Shown here piece by piece: positions 28,009 to 37,400 of a DNA stretch of 64,000 bases (position 1 is its first letter; every line of letters starts with the position of its first letter). The translations under genes were made by a program, and so were the position numbers. Source of the DNA: an uncultured Actinomycetes bacterium (GTDB lineage Bacteria > Actinomycetota > Acidimicrobiia > Acidimicrobiales > RAAP-2); assembly GCA_903924205.1 (NCBI GenBank), contig CAIYAP010000002.1, positions 310,001-374,000 of the forward strand. The letters run 5' to 3'. The notes beneath the pieces were generated by a model that saw only the letters and a program-made list of their open reading frames with translations, was not told where the DNA came from and searched no databases.

Positions 28009-30411
28009 GTGACGGTGCTGCGGCCCAGCGATGACCAACTCACTCGCTTCGGACTCAACCCTGCGTGGTCGCGTCAGGTCACCTTCGAGGGCGCCGACGG
28101 GGAACCAGTTACGTGGAACATCCTCGATACGGGTCACGGCGACCAGGGCACCATCGTCTGCGTGCACGGCAACCCGACGTGGTCGTATTTATGGCGCAAC
28201 CTCTCGCGCGACCTCAGTCCGCAGTGGCGGGTGATCGCTGTTGACCAAACCGGCATGGGCTTTTCGCAGCGCGGTCCGCGACGCACTCTCGCCCAGCGCA
28301 TCACCGAGCTGGTCACCTTCTGCGAAACCGAGGTCAACGGTCCACTGATCCTCGCCGCCCACGACTGGGGTGGCGCCATTGCCCTCGGGGCGACACCCTC
28401 TTTACCCGTAACGCGACTGATCTTGTCGAATACGGCCGTCGGCCTGCCCGACGGTGTGGCCATGCCACCGCTCATTGGCATTGCCCGCACCTTCGTGGGA
28501 CTGGTGTGTCGTTGGACGTTGGGATTCGTGCAGGGCACCGCCCTTATGACCGAGCGTGAACATCGACGGGCACTACGCGCGCCCTATCGCGGGTGGCGAC
28601 GTCGACGAGCGGTCGCGGACTTTGTCGCCGACATCCCTATTCATCCCCGCGACGTCTCATATGACGCGCTGCGGCAGGTAGCCGACTCGCTGAAGTCCTC
28701 GGACACTCCCGCGCTTTTGGTGTGGGGTGGCCGTGACGTGGTATTTCACGACGGCTTCTTGACCGATCTGGAGTCACGACTGTCGCACGTGGACGTCGAG
28801 AGGTTGGCCGACTGTGCCCACCTCGCCCCGCTCGATAAGCACTTCAGCAACATCGTGCAGCGTTGGCTCGACACCGACATCACCCCGCGACCCGCGATTT
28901 CGGACGCCCCGTTGGCCCACCCCATCTATTCGGTCATCGATGATCACGTCGATGACCCCTCCCCCGTTTTCATCGACTCGCATGGCGCATTGTCCTGGCA
29001 ACAACTCGCGTCGCGTCGGGCAGTCGCCGCGAGAGCCCTCCGGGCCCGCGGAATTGGTCCTGGCGACCGAGTGGCAATCTTGGTAAAGCCCAGTGGAAAC
29101 CTGCTGGTCACCGTGGCGGCTCTGTGGGCGGTGGGCGCGGTGCCGGTAGTGGCAGACAGCACTGGTGGCATTCGCCAACTTCGCAACCTCCTGCGCGCCG
29201 CGGCTCCGGTGGCGGTGATCGGAACATCGCGCACGCTGCTCATCGATCGCCTGTGTCGCCTCACGACCAGAACGACACGCCTCTGCATATATGGCCGTCA
29301 CTCGATTACCCGCGGCCCGGCCCTCGCTCGCGATCAGTTCGTGGCACTCACCGAGAATCAGCTGGCCGCCATTGTCCACACCTCGGGTTCCACCGGACCC
29401 GCCAAAGCCGTGACCTACACCCACGGCGCGCTGGTGGCGCAGCGCGATCTCTTTGACTCCTGGTTGCCCCGAGACAAGGGTGGCGCGTTCACCACCTCCT
29501 TCGCCCCCTTCATGCTCCTCGCTCCCGCCCTCGAGCGCCTCTGTCTCTTGCCCGCCATCCCCTTCGACAAACCCGAACGCATGACCATGTCGCACCTCGA
29601 AACCTTGTCGCGCCATGCTCCCCTCGAGGTGGCGTGGTTCTCCCCCGCCGCCGCCCGAAACCTGGTGGCCACTTCGTCCGGCCGTCGGGTGCCACTCGCT
29701 CACACCTTCCTTGCCGGCGCCGCCATTGACTCCGAACTCGCCGCGTCGCTCGCCGAGCTCACCGGGGGCAGCGTCGCCGCGCCGTATGGGATGACCGAAT
29801 GTCTTCCCGTTTCTGACGGCGTCAATGTGGTGGCGGATACCCGTGGAGGCACCGCCACCGGTCGACCCCTGCCGGGCTGTTCGGTCGTGATAGCCCCACT
29901 TGATGATCCGCCCGGTCGCTGCGTCGATGGTGAGTGGGGCGAGATATTGGTGTCGGCACCGTGGATGTTCTCGGAATATCGAAATCACTGGCTCGAGAAC
30001 GCCACCAGCACCATTACCCGTGAGGGGCAACGCTTTCACCGAACGGGTGACGTGGGTTACCTCAGCGAGGGTGAACTCTTCTATCTTGGAAGGCGCATCC
30101 ACGTGATCACCACCAGTTCCGGTCCCGTCGCCAGCGTGGCCGTCGAGGAAGCCATTCGTCGCGACACGTCGCTTATCACCGCCGCGGTGGGGGTGGGACC
30201 CACGGGCACTCAGGTAGTGGTGGTCGTGGTCGCTGGGCATGGGAAGCTTCAGCTCGCCACCGCCGACGTTGCCGCTGCCGCTCGGGCGGCGAGCCCCGTT
30301 CCCCTGGCGGCCGTTTTGACCGGAGAGTTTCCTGTCGATCACCGACACCATTCGAAGATTGATCGCGTGCTTCTCGCTCGTCAGAGCGAAGAGTTGCTTC
30401 TGGGTCGATGA
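28009..30411 (+). CDS. oleBC: OleBC fusion: beta-lactone decarboxylase plus beta-lactone synthetase
   Basis: 800 residues, GTG start. Residues 1-300 are an alpha/beta-hydrolase of the haloalkane-dehalogenase type (OleB): oxyanion-region HGNPTWSYLW, nucleophile Asp119 in AAHDWGGAIA, acid Asp243, His271. Residues about 310-800 are an AMP-dependent synthetase-like OleC: HTSGSTGPAKAVTYTHG at about 457-473, PYGMTECLP, and RTGDVGYLSEGELFYLGR. OleC closes the beta-hydroxy acid into a beta-lactone; OleB removes CO2 to give the cis-olefin. Split genes occur in Xanthomonas and Stenotrophomonas, while fusion is the actinobacterial form. It overlaps oleD by 4 bp (ATGA). Confidence 0.95.
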   Translation: MTVLRPSDDQLTRFGLNPAWSRQVTFEGADGEPVTWNILDTGHGDQGTIVCVHGNPTWSYLWRNLSRDLSPQWRVIAVDQTGMGFSQRGPRRTLAQRITELVTFCETEVNGPLILAAHDWGGAIALGATPSLPVTRLILSNTAVGLPDGVAMPPLIGIARTFVGLVCRWTLGFVQGTALMTEREHRRALRAPYRGWRRRRAVADFVADIPIHPRDVSYDALRQVADSLKSSDTPALLVWGGRDVVFHDGFLTDLESRLSHVDVERLADCAHLAPLDKHFSNIVQRWLDTDITPRPAISDAPLAHPIYSVIDDHVDDPSPVFIDSHGALSWQQLASRRAVAARALRARGIGPGDRVAILVKPSGNLLVTVAALWAVGAVPVVADSTGGIRQLRNLLRAAAPVAVIGTSRTLLIDRLCRLTTRTTRLCIYGRHSITRGPALARDQFVALTENQLAAIVHTSGSTGPAKAVTYTHGALVAQRDLFDSWLPRDKGGAFTTSFAPFMLLAPALERLCLLPAIPFDKPERMTMSHLETLSRHAPLEVAWFSPAAARNLVATSSGRRVPLAHTFLAGAAIDSELAASLAELTGGSVAAPYGMTECLPVSDGVNVVADTRGGTATGRPLPGCSVVIAPLDDPPGRCVDGEWGEILVSAPWMFSEYRNHWLENATSTITREGQRFHRTGDVGYLSEGELFYLGRRIHVITTSSGPVASVAVEEAIRRDTSLITAAVGVGPTGTQVVVVVVAGHGKLQLATADVAAAARAASPVPLAAVLTGEFPVDHRHHSKIDRVLLARQSEELLLGR

Positions 30412-31361
30412 AAGTTCTCGTCACCGGCGCCACGAGCCTGCTGGGTCGGCACGTCACCGGATTACTGCTGGCGCGAGGCGATGACGTCACCACGTTTCAA
30501 CGCGGAGAAAGTGGACTCGCCACCCGCGAAGTGCGAGCCGACATCCGCGATCTCGACGCGCTGCTTGCGGCGGCAAAGGGGCGCGACGCCGTCATTCACG
30601 TCGCCGCCCTAGTCGCTCCTCGACCCAGGTGGGAAGACGCGTTCGCCATCAACGTGGGGGGCACTCGTCACGCTCGTCTCGCGGCGGAAACATGTGGTCG
30701 ATTTGTCCATATCTCGTCGCCATCAGTGGCCTTCGATGGCCGAGGCCATATCGGTCAAGGCACGAAACCCGCGAGCTACACCGGCAGTGATCGATACACC
30801 CGCAGCAAGGCCCTCGCTGAACAACTCGTCCTTGACCAGCCCCGAGTTCCCACCGTCGTGATTCGACCCCACTTGGTATGGGGGCCAAGCGACACGCAAT
30901 TGGTGGGTCGAATCATCGAACGGGCGAAAAAGGGCCAGCTGCGACTTCCTAATCACGGGGTCGCTCTCATCGACACTACCTACATCACCGACGCGGCAGC
31001 GGCCATCGTCGCGGGTCTCGACGCCGCCAATGAATCATCACCCGCGATCAATCGAGCATGGACGGTGACGGGCAATGATCCTCGGCCACTTGCTGAACTT
31101 GTGAACGGGATTCTTCAGGCAGCCGGAATTTCGTCGCCCGTGAAACACATCGACGGCAAGCTCGCCCTCAGCGTTGGGGCATTGATTCAAAAGGTGTGGT
31201 GGGGCGATGAGCCGCCCCTAACCAGATTCGCCGCGCAGCAATTGTCCCTTGCTCACACCTTTGATCAACGCGACACACAAGTTGCACTTCAATGGATGCC
31301 CACCGTCTCGACGCAAGAAGGATTGCGGCGCTTGCACGCCGTTCTACCCCTTGCCAAATAG
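30408..31361 (+). CDS. oleD: OleD, NADPH-dependent 2-alkyl-3-ketoacid reductase
   Basis: 317 residues, extended SDR (3-beta-HSD-like). The nucleotide motif is TGATSLLGRHV, DIRD follows beta-4, and the catalytic pair is Tyr130 and Lys134 in YTRSKALAEQ, with RPHLVWGPSDTQLVGRIIERAKKG downstream. It reduces the OleA product to the 2-alkyl-3-hydroxy acid before lactone formation. Its ATG overlaps the oleBC stop, so the three genes form one operon encoding the complete OleABCD pathway to long-chain alkenes. Confidence 0.93.
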   Translation: MKVLVTGATSLLGRHVTGLLLARGDDVTTFQRGESGLATREVRADIRDLDALLAAAKGRDAVIHVAALVAPRPRWEDAFAINVGGTRHARLAAETCGRFVHISSPSVAFDGRGHIGQGTKPASYTGSDRYTRSKALAEQLVLDQPRVPTVVIRPHLVWGPSDTQLVGRIIERAKKGQLRLPNHGVALIDTTYITDAAAAIVAGLDAANESSPAINRAWTVTGNDPRPLAELVNGILQAAGISSPVKHIDGKLALSVGALIQKVWWGDEPPLTRFAAQQLSLAHTFDQRDTQVALQWMPTVSTQEGLRRLHAVLPLAK

Positions 31362-31736
31362 CGCGCGAGACTCATTGCATAGCTACTACTTCAGGTGGCC
31401 CTAGTCCTTGACCCACACTTCCAAGATCGACAAGGGGACGTGTTTCATACGTCAAGCGCCACCGGTTATCTCGCCTATTTTGGTCTCTTCAGAACAATCG
31501 TGTGCATAATCCGATCCGCGAAACACTGTCCCGTCACGAGTCCAACGATGTAACCGATACCCAGCGGAAGTCCGTCAAGAATTAGCAAGAAACTCCGACC
31601 AATCCCTGCACCCCCGCCATCGTGAAGTCCATCTTGATGAGTTCGGCGACGAACCTGGACCTACCGGTGACCCTGTGTCCTGACCCCCTTCAATCGGTCC
31701 ATCTCTTATGACTAGAGAGCCCCAGATAAGACTGAC
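31362..31736. other. Gap between oleD and the IS3 end, no intact gene
   Basis: Three hundred and seventy-five bases with no convincing gene. The minus strand has short open segments such as FADRIMHTIVLKRPK (about 31480-31530) in broken frames, and a patch at 31660-31710 resembles insertion-sequence flank. It may be debris of older insertions. No target duplication or terminator is obvious. Confidence 0.4.
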
Positions 31737-31761
31737 TGAATCGCGACGGGTTTTCCGGAGA

Positions 31762-31989
31762 CTAAATCGTTTCCAAAACGGCCAGACTTTCTGACTCGTT
31801 AACTGCATAGTAGGCGTCTTCAAATTCGGTTGGCGTGACGTGGCCGAGTGACTCGTGGATGCGTCGTCGGTTGAACCAGTCGATGTAGGTGAGCGTCGCC
31901 CATTCGACGTGCTCGATGTTGCGCCAGGGTCCTTTGCGGTGAATCAACTCGGCCTTGAACTGTCCGTTGAAGCTCTCGGCCAGCGCGTT
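31762..31989 (-). pseudogene. IS3 orfB, 3' part (C-terminal 75 residues)
   Basis: NALAESFNGQFKAELI with the catalytic Glu continues exactly from the GDSYD that stops at 33318, and the protein runs to the stop at 31762 with DWFNRRRIHESLGHVTP. Both parts are in one frame if 31990-33317 is removed. The apparent start of the open frame lies in IS110 sequence and is not native. Confidence 0.88.
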
Positions 31990-32014
31990 GATGCCCCTAT
32001 ATGTCAAGAATTGA

Positions 32015-33094
32015 TCAAGTGGCCGCTGAAAGAGCTGTTCTGGCATGGAAATCTGCCATCACTCGACCGTAGACTTCTCGAGCGATGAAGCGCTTGAGGC
32101 AGCGGATGATGTCTCGCTTGGAGAGTCCTTCCGCGGTCCGCTTGGCGACGTAGTCCTTGGTCGGTTGATGGTGTTGCATCCGAACAATGGCGGTGCGATA
32201 GATCGCGGCATTGGCTTGGCGATGTCCGTTCCACGCAAGACGATGACGGGTGGTCATGCCAGAAGATGCCGGTATGGGAGCGACGCCGCACAGTTTGGCG
32301 AATGCCGCCTCGGAGCGAACGCGGTCCGGGTTGTCGCCAAAGACGATGAGAATCTCCGCGGCCGTGTCCGGCCCAATGCCGAAGCCATCACACAAGGTCG
32401 GTGACAGCGAGGTCGTGAGTTTGGCGATAACGGCGTCGTGATCTTTCACCTCAGCGTTCAAGAACTCCCACCGCCTTGCCAGGGCTCGCAGCGTGTGCTT
32501 GGCCGCAGATATTGGATCGTCGACGGTTCCCGGTCGAAAGCCCGAACACTTCTGGATGAGTGCCTTGTCGCCGAGGGAATCGAGTTGTTCCTTCAGTTCC
32601 TATGGCGTGTTCACAATCACCGTCTTCAAAGAAATAATCGCACTGGTGCGGTTTTTGCAAGCAATATCGCGGGCCACCTTGATCTTTCGGATCATCTCGA
32701 CCGTGCCGTCAGCGCTTTTGGGAACGGCCGTGGAGGTGCCGGCGATGACGCTGCGTGCGGCGAGTTCAGCATCGAGCGTGTCGCTCTTGCCGTTAGCTCG
32801 ACGAGCTCTGCGGTCGCCACGATTCACTTCAACGACCTTTCGCCCCTGGCGTCGGAGGTAACTCGTGAGGTTGGCTCCGTAGCTGCCGGTGCCTTCAATG
32901 CCGTAGGCGAGGACCCGGCCGAAGCTCTGGGCCCAGCGGTCGAGTTCCTGGTAGCCGAGCGAGTCGACAGGGACTCTGAGGTCACCGAGTCGCTGTCCGT
33001 CATCATCGAGAACAACCGCGACATGGACGTGTTTGTGGGTGTCGACACCGACAATGATCTTGCTCAGTGGCCCTGGTGGTGAAATGCTCGACAT
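32015..33094 (-). pseudogene. IS110-family transposase with an internal in-frame TAG stop
   Basis: A single frame of 360 codons from the ATG at 33094 is broken only by TAG at 32602-32600. The N-terminal RuvC-like DEDD domain has IIVGVDTHKHVHVAVV, YGIEGTGSYGANL and SDTLDAELAARS. After the stop the frame continues with ELKEQLDSL and the C-terminal transposase_20 domain, LCDGFGIGPDTAAEILIVFG and AKLCGVAPIPASSG, where the catalytic Ser would lie. Most likely it is a nonsense mutation that inactivates the recombinase; suppression is a less likely alternative. Confidence 0.85.
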
Positions 33095-33317
33095 TGCTGT
33101 TCTCCTTGAACGGTTGGTGTCAGCGGGTCGAGTGGGCGGACAGGACTGTGAAGAGTCGCAAATGAACGAAAGGCCCCTATTGGGTCACTCCCGCTCGACT
33201 CGCTGGCGTCTGCATTGATCGCTGCATGACCCGGACCGACAGATCAACGCCAAGGCACTGTGGCCAGTCGTAACACGGGTCAGATCCGAATCACGCAGCA
33301 GCCCTATTTAACTCACA
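33095..33317 (-). ncRNA. Candidate IS110 bridge-RNA leader
   Basis: A non-coding 223-bp segment lies between the element end and the transposase ATG, the position that carries the bridge RNA in IS110-group elements. The octamer GCCCCTAT at 33173-33180 also occurs at the far end of the element (31993-32000), as expected if it lies in a donor-pairing loop. Folding and expression are not shown, so this is a positional inference. Confidence 0.35.
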
Positions 33318-34000
33318 GTCATAGCTGTCGCCTCGGCTGCCAACCGAGGCGACGATGTCGGCGTCGCCGAGTCGCTCGGTGTAGCGAATGCTGAGGTATT
33401 GGACTCCGCGATCGCTGTGGTGAATGACCTGGCTGAGGTCGCGGTGCTGACGTGAGTGGATCGCCATTTCGAGGGCGTCGATGGCGAGGTCGCTGCGCAG
33501 CGACGTCGAGATCTGCCAACCAACCACCATCCGGCTGAACACGTCGACAATGAAGGCCACGTAGACCCATCCGGAGTGTGTCTTGACGTAGGTGAGGTCG
33601 GCAACCCAGAGTCGATTCGGCGCCGGAGCAGAGAACTCTCGTTCGACGAGGTCGCTCGGACGATGCAGTGTGTCGTCGCTCGCCGTCGTCACCTTGTAGT
33701 GCCGTCCTCGCCGGACACCTGAGAGCCCCATCTCGCGCATGAGCCGCCTCACGGTGCAGTTGGCCACCTCCAACCCCTCGCGTCGCAGCTGCTTCCAGAC
33801 CTTCAGTTGGCCGTAGCAACCGTCGAAGCTCTCGTTGTAGACGCGCTGAATCTCAACTTTCAGCTCCTCGTCACGACACCGGCGAGCAGACAGCGGTCGG
33901 GACTTCGCGTCGTAGTAGGTGGCGGGAGCGAACTGCAGAGCCCTGCAGATCGGCTCGACTCCCCAACGATCTCTCCGAGAATCGATGTAGCGAACTACTT
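33318..34000 (-). pseudogene. IS3 orfB, 5' part (DDE transposase), cut by IS110 insertion
   Basis: Reading leftward from the orfA overlap: DSRRDRWGVEPICRALQFAP, the HTH region, then VANCTVRRLMREMGL, then the integrase core with WVADLTYVKTHSGW (first Asp) and VIHHSDRGVQYLS (second Asp). The frame is intact to GDSYD at 33318 and then runs into IS110 sequence. It is in the -1 frame relative to orfA and has no ATG near its start, consistent with expression by frameshifting as in IS3. Confidence 0.85.
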
Positions 34001-34315
34001 CTTCGTTCGACCGTCGAGCTCGGTCGCGAAGAAAATCGACGCATCCTTCAAGATCTCATTGGCGCGGCGCAGGTCACGCACCTCGCGTTCGAGTTCCTTC
34101 AGATGTTGACGTTCATCGGTCGTGAGTCCGGGTCGCAGGCCACCGTCGATCTGAGCCCGGCGAACCCAGGTCCTCAGTGTCTCGGGCGCCATCCCAAACT
34201 TCGAAGCCACCGAAGTGAAGGCGGCCCACTCGGACGAATACTCGTCGCGGTGGTCCAACACCATCCTGATGGCTCGTTCACGCACCTCTGGGGAGTAGCG
34301 GGACTGTCGTGGCAT
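33995..34315 (-). CDS. IS3 orfA (helix-turn-helix transposase subunit)
   Basis: 106 residues. [20 protein letters not shown] and [18 protein letters not shown] form the HTH_Tnp_1 DNA-binding domain; [18 protein letters not shown] is the leucine-zipper-like helix; [12 protein letters not shown] ends it. It binds the inverted repeats, and its 3' end overlaps orfB in the -1 frame. The gene itself is intact, but the element is disrupted. Confidence 0.92.
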   Translation of the reverse strand: MPRQSRYSPEVRERAIRMVLDHRDEYSSEWAAFTSVASKFGMAPETLRTWVRRAQIDGGLRPGLTTDERQHLKELEREVRDLRRANEILKDASIFFATELDGRTKK

Positions 34316-34371
34316 GAGTTAATCCTCTCAGAGGATTCACTCTCCAACATTCCCGTCCGGCTTCAATAACG

Positions 34372-34412
34372 AAAATACCCCCAGCCACCTAAAAGGTAGC
34401 TGGGGGTATTTT
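34372..34412 (-). terminator. Rho-independent-like terminator of the FN3 gene
   Basis: Fourteen-nt arms AAAATACCCCCAGC (34372-34385) and the exact reverse complement (34399-34412) form a stem with T/A runs at both bases. It lies 8 bp past the stop of the fibronectin-repeat gene and could also stop transcription entering from the IS. Confidence 0.88.
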
Positions 34413-34419
34413 GCTAGCC

Positions 34420-37400
34420 CTATCTGACTAAAAGACTCACAGTCGAAGTCGTTGAAGACACTCCATTGCTCGCGTTTGCGACAATCGAGAAGACGTGCGC
34501 GCCCTTAGTTAAACCACTCAGAGTGGTGGTCAATCCCGTAACCGACTTAGTGACAATCTTGCCATTCTGGGTGTAGGTGATCTTGTAAGAAGTAATGCCA
34601 GCACCAACATTCACTGGTGCCTTCCACCTCAAGATAACGGTTCCCGTGGAAGGCTGTGTAGCCGTCACACCCGTCACAGCACCAGGTGCGGCGTAGGCCG
34701 TGCGGGCTGAGGCAGTAGCGGCCGATGAGTTCTGGCTGTCTGACGCATTAGCCACAACCGAGAAGGTGTAGTTAGTGCCTGCAGACAAACCCGTCACTGT
34801 CAACGAGGTGGCGTTAGCGCCCGGCTGACTAGCAATGGTGCAGCTTGGGGTACAGGTAACGGTGTAGCCGTTGAGCGAGGCCGATCCGTTAGCTGCAGCA
34901 GCGGTCCAGTTCAAGAGAACCGAGGACGTTGACTGGGCAGTCGCGGTTAGTCCCGTCACAGCACCAGGTGCGGCGTAGGGAGTAGTCGTTGACGCACTGG
35001 CGCCGTTTGAATACTGTCCATCGCTAGCCTGCGTCAAAATCGTGAAGGTGTAGTTAAGACCACCTGTTAGTCCGGTGATGACCACTGAACTCAGTTGCGC
35101 TGCAACCGGGTTAGAAATCGAGCAAGCAGGCGAACAGGTTACGAAGTAACCAGCGACGCCAGCACCGACATTCTGAGATTTGGTCCACGACACGGTGACC
35201 GAATTCGCGGCCGTAGCAGTAGCCGTCACACCCGTCACAGCACCAGGTGCGGCGTAGGCCGTGCGGGCTGGAGCAGTAGCGGCCGATGAGTTCTGGCTGT
35301 CTGACGCATTAGCCACAACCGAGAAGGTGTAGTTAGTGCCTGCAGACAAACCCGTCACTGTCAACGAGGTGGCGTTAGCGCCCGGCTGACTAGCAATGGT
35401 GCAGCTTGGGGTGCAGGTAACGGTGTAGCCGTTGAGCGAGGCCGATCCGTTAGCTGCAGCAGCGGTCCAGTTCAAGAGAACCGAGGACGTTGACTGGGCA
35501 GTCGCGGTTAGTCCCGTCACGGCACCAGGTGCGGCGTAGGCCGTGCTCAGGTTGACCGTCGTCGTGGTGTTACCGCTCAGCGCTTGCGCCATGATCGAAA
35601 CGACGTACGCCAAGTTCGGGGTCAGCCCAGTCAGATTTACGGAGGTAGCGGTACCGCTGAGTGTTTGCGTCGAACCACACGTGGGTGAGCAAGTGACGAC
35701 GTAGCCAACAATGGCATTGCCCGAACCGATTGGTGCGCTCCACGAGACAGTCGCGGTTGTGGTTGTAACGCTGTTCGAAGGGCTAACCAAGAGGCCCGGC
35801 GCTGACGCAGTCAACACCGCGCTGGAGGTTGCGCTTCCCGAAGACTGTGCATCGGAAGCATTAGTAACAATGCTGAACGTGTAGGAGGTGTTGGGGGTGA
35901 GACCCGTGATCAATGCCCCGGTGGCGTTAGCGCCCGGCTGACTAGCAATAGTGCAGCTTGGGGTGCAGGTAATGGTGTAACCCGACAAGCCCGAGCCCAC
36001 CTGAGCCGGTGCCAACCAGTTCAGCTGAACCTGTGTCATTCCCGACGTCGTAGCGGTCACACCCGTCACGGCACCAGGTGCGGCGTAGGCCGTGCGGGCT
36101 GAGGCAGTAGCGGCCGATGAGTTCTGGCTGTCTGACGCATTAGCCACAACCGAGAAGCTGTACAGCGTTCCTGAAGTCAATCCAGTGATCACCAACGAAG
36201 TGTCGTTGGCGCCCGGCTGACTAGCAATGGTGCAGCTAGGGGTGCAGGTGACGGTGTAGCCACTGAGTCCAGAGCCAACTTGAGCCGGAATTGTCCACGA
36301 GAGATTTACCGATGACGTCGACTGGGCAACGGCCGCGATCGCACGTGGTGCACTTGGCGCCAAGTAGAGAGTACGGACCGAGGCAGTGGCTGCAGCCGAT
36401 GACTGCGTTCCGGTCGCATTGGCGACAATCGAGAAGGTGTAGCTCTGGCCCGCAGTCAAGCCCGTCACCGTCAATGAGGTGGCGTTAGCGCCCGGCTGAC
36501 TAGCAATGGTGCAGCTAGGGGTGCAGGTGACGGTGTAACCGCTGAGTCCCGAACCAACCTGAGTAGGCGGTGTCCAGTTCAAGAGAACTGAAGAGGCGCT
36601 CGAAGCCGAAGCCGTCATGTTCGTAGGTGCCCCAGTTACGGTGCGCGCAGACGCTGTAGCTGATACGGAGTTCTGGGTATCTGTACCGTTGGCCACGAGT
36701 GTGAATGAGTAGCTCACGCCAGGAGTCAATCCAGTGATTAACAACTGGGTGGCGTTGGCGCCCGGCTGACTAGCAATAGTGCAACTTGGGGTGCAGGTAA
36801 CGGTGTAGCCGCTGAGTCCAGCGCCAACCTGAGTCGGTGCTGTCCAGTCCAAGAGAACTGAAGTTGTCGACTGGGTGGTTGCGGTGAGTCCCGTGGCTGC
36901 GCTTGGAGCAACGTGCATCGTGGTGAACGTCTCAGGACTTGATGCCACGGAAGTATTGCCATTTACGTCGTTGGCCGAAACAACACAGCTGTACAGAGTG
37001 TTAGGTGCCAATCCGGTGATCAAGGCAGTCGCTGATGACGAGATGCCATAGACTGCTGAGCCCACCGACGGGGTGCACACATAGAGATAACTCAAGATTG
37101 CCGCGCCGCCCTGAAGATTCGACGGGGCAGTCCACGTCAGAGTTGCTGACGTTGAGGTCACCTGGGCGCTAGAAAGCACGGTGGCACTTCCCACTGCGTA
37201 GGTCTGAACTGATGATGAACTCTGGGTATCAGTTGAGTTGGCAACAATCGAGAATGTGTAGCCCTGGCCTGCAGTCAATCCAGTGATCACCAACGAAGTA
37301 TCGTTGGCACCCGGCTGACTAGCAATAGTGCAGCTAGGGGTGCAGGTAACGGTGTAACCGCTGAGTCCCGAGCCAACCTGAGCGGGTGCCGCCCACGTCA

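Larger units (their letters stand above)
31990..33317 (-). mobile_element. IS110-family insertion inside the IS3 orfB
   Basis: 1328 bp, bounded by the two halves of orfB, so both edges are known to within a couple of bases. It carries one DEDD-type transposase on the minus strand, a 223-bp non-coding segment upstream and only about 25 bp downstream. It has no terminal inverted repeats and leaves no target duplication, as expected for IS110. The hexamer CCCTAT occurs near both ends (31995-32000 and 33302-33307). Confidence 0.85.
31737..34365 (-). mobile_element. IS3-family insertion sequence, interrupted by an IS110-family element
   Basis: The imperfect terminal inverted repeats are 31737-31768 and 34334-34365 (22 of 32 match), starting TGAA and sharing GACGGG and GGAGA. 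Without the 1328-bp insert the element is 1301 bp, normal for IS3. It carries orfA and orfB in the -1 arrangement of IS3. No 3-5 bp target duplication is seen (gac on the left, ata on the right). The insert disrupts orfB, so the element is not autonomously active unless the insert leaves. Confidence 0.85.

Noticed and set aside
28774-30351. 525-codon minus-strand frame
   Set aside because: Opposite strand of the OleC part of oleBC; no family motif.
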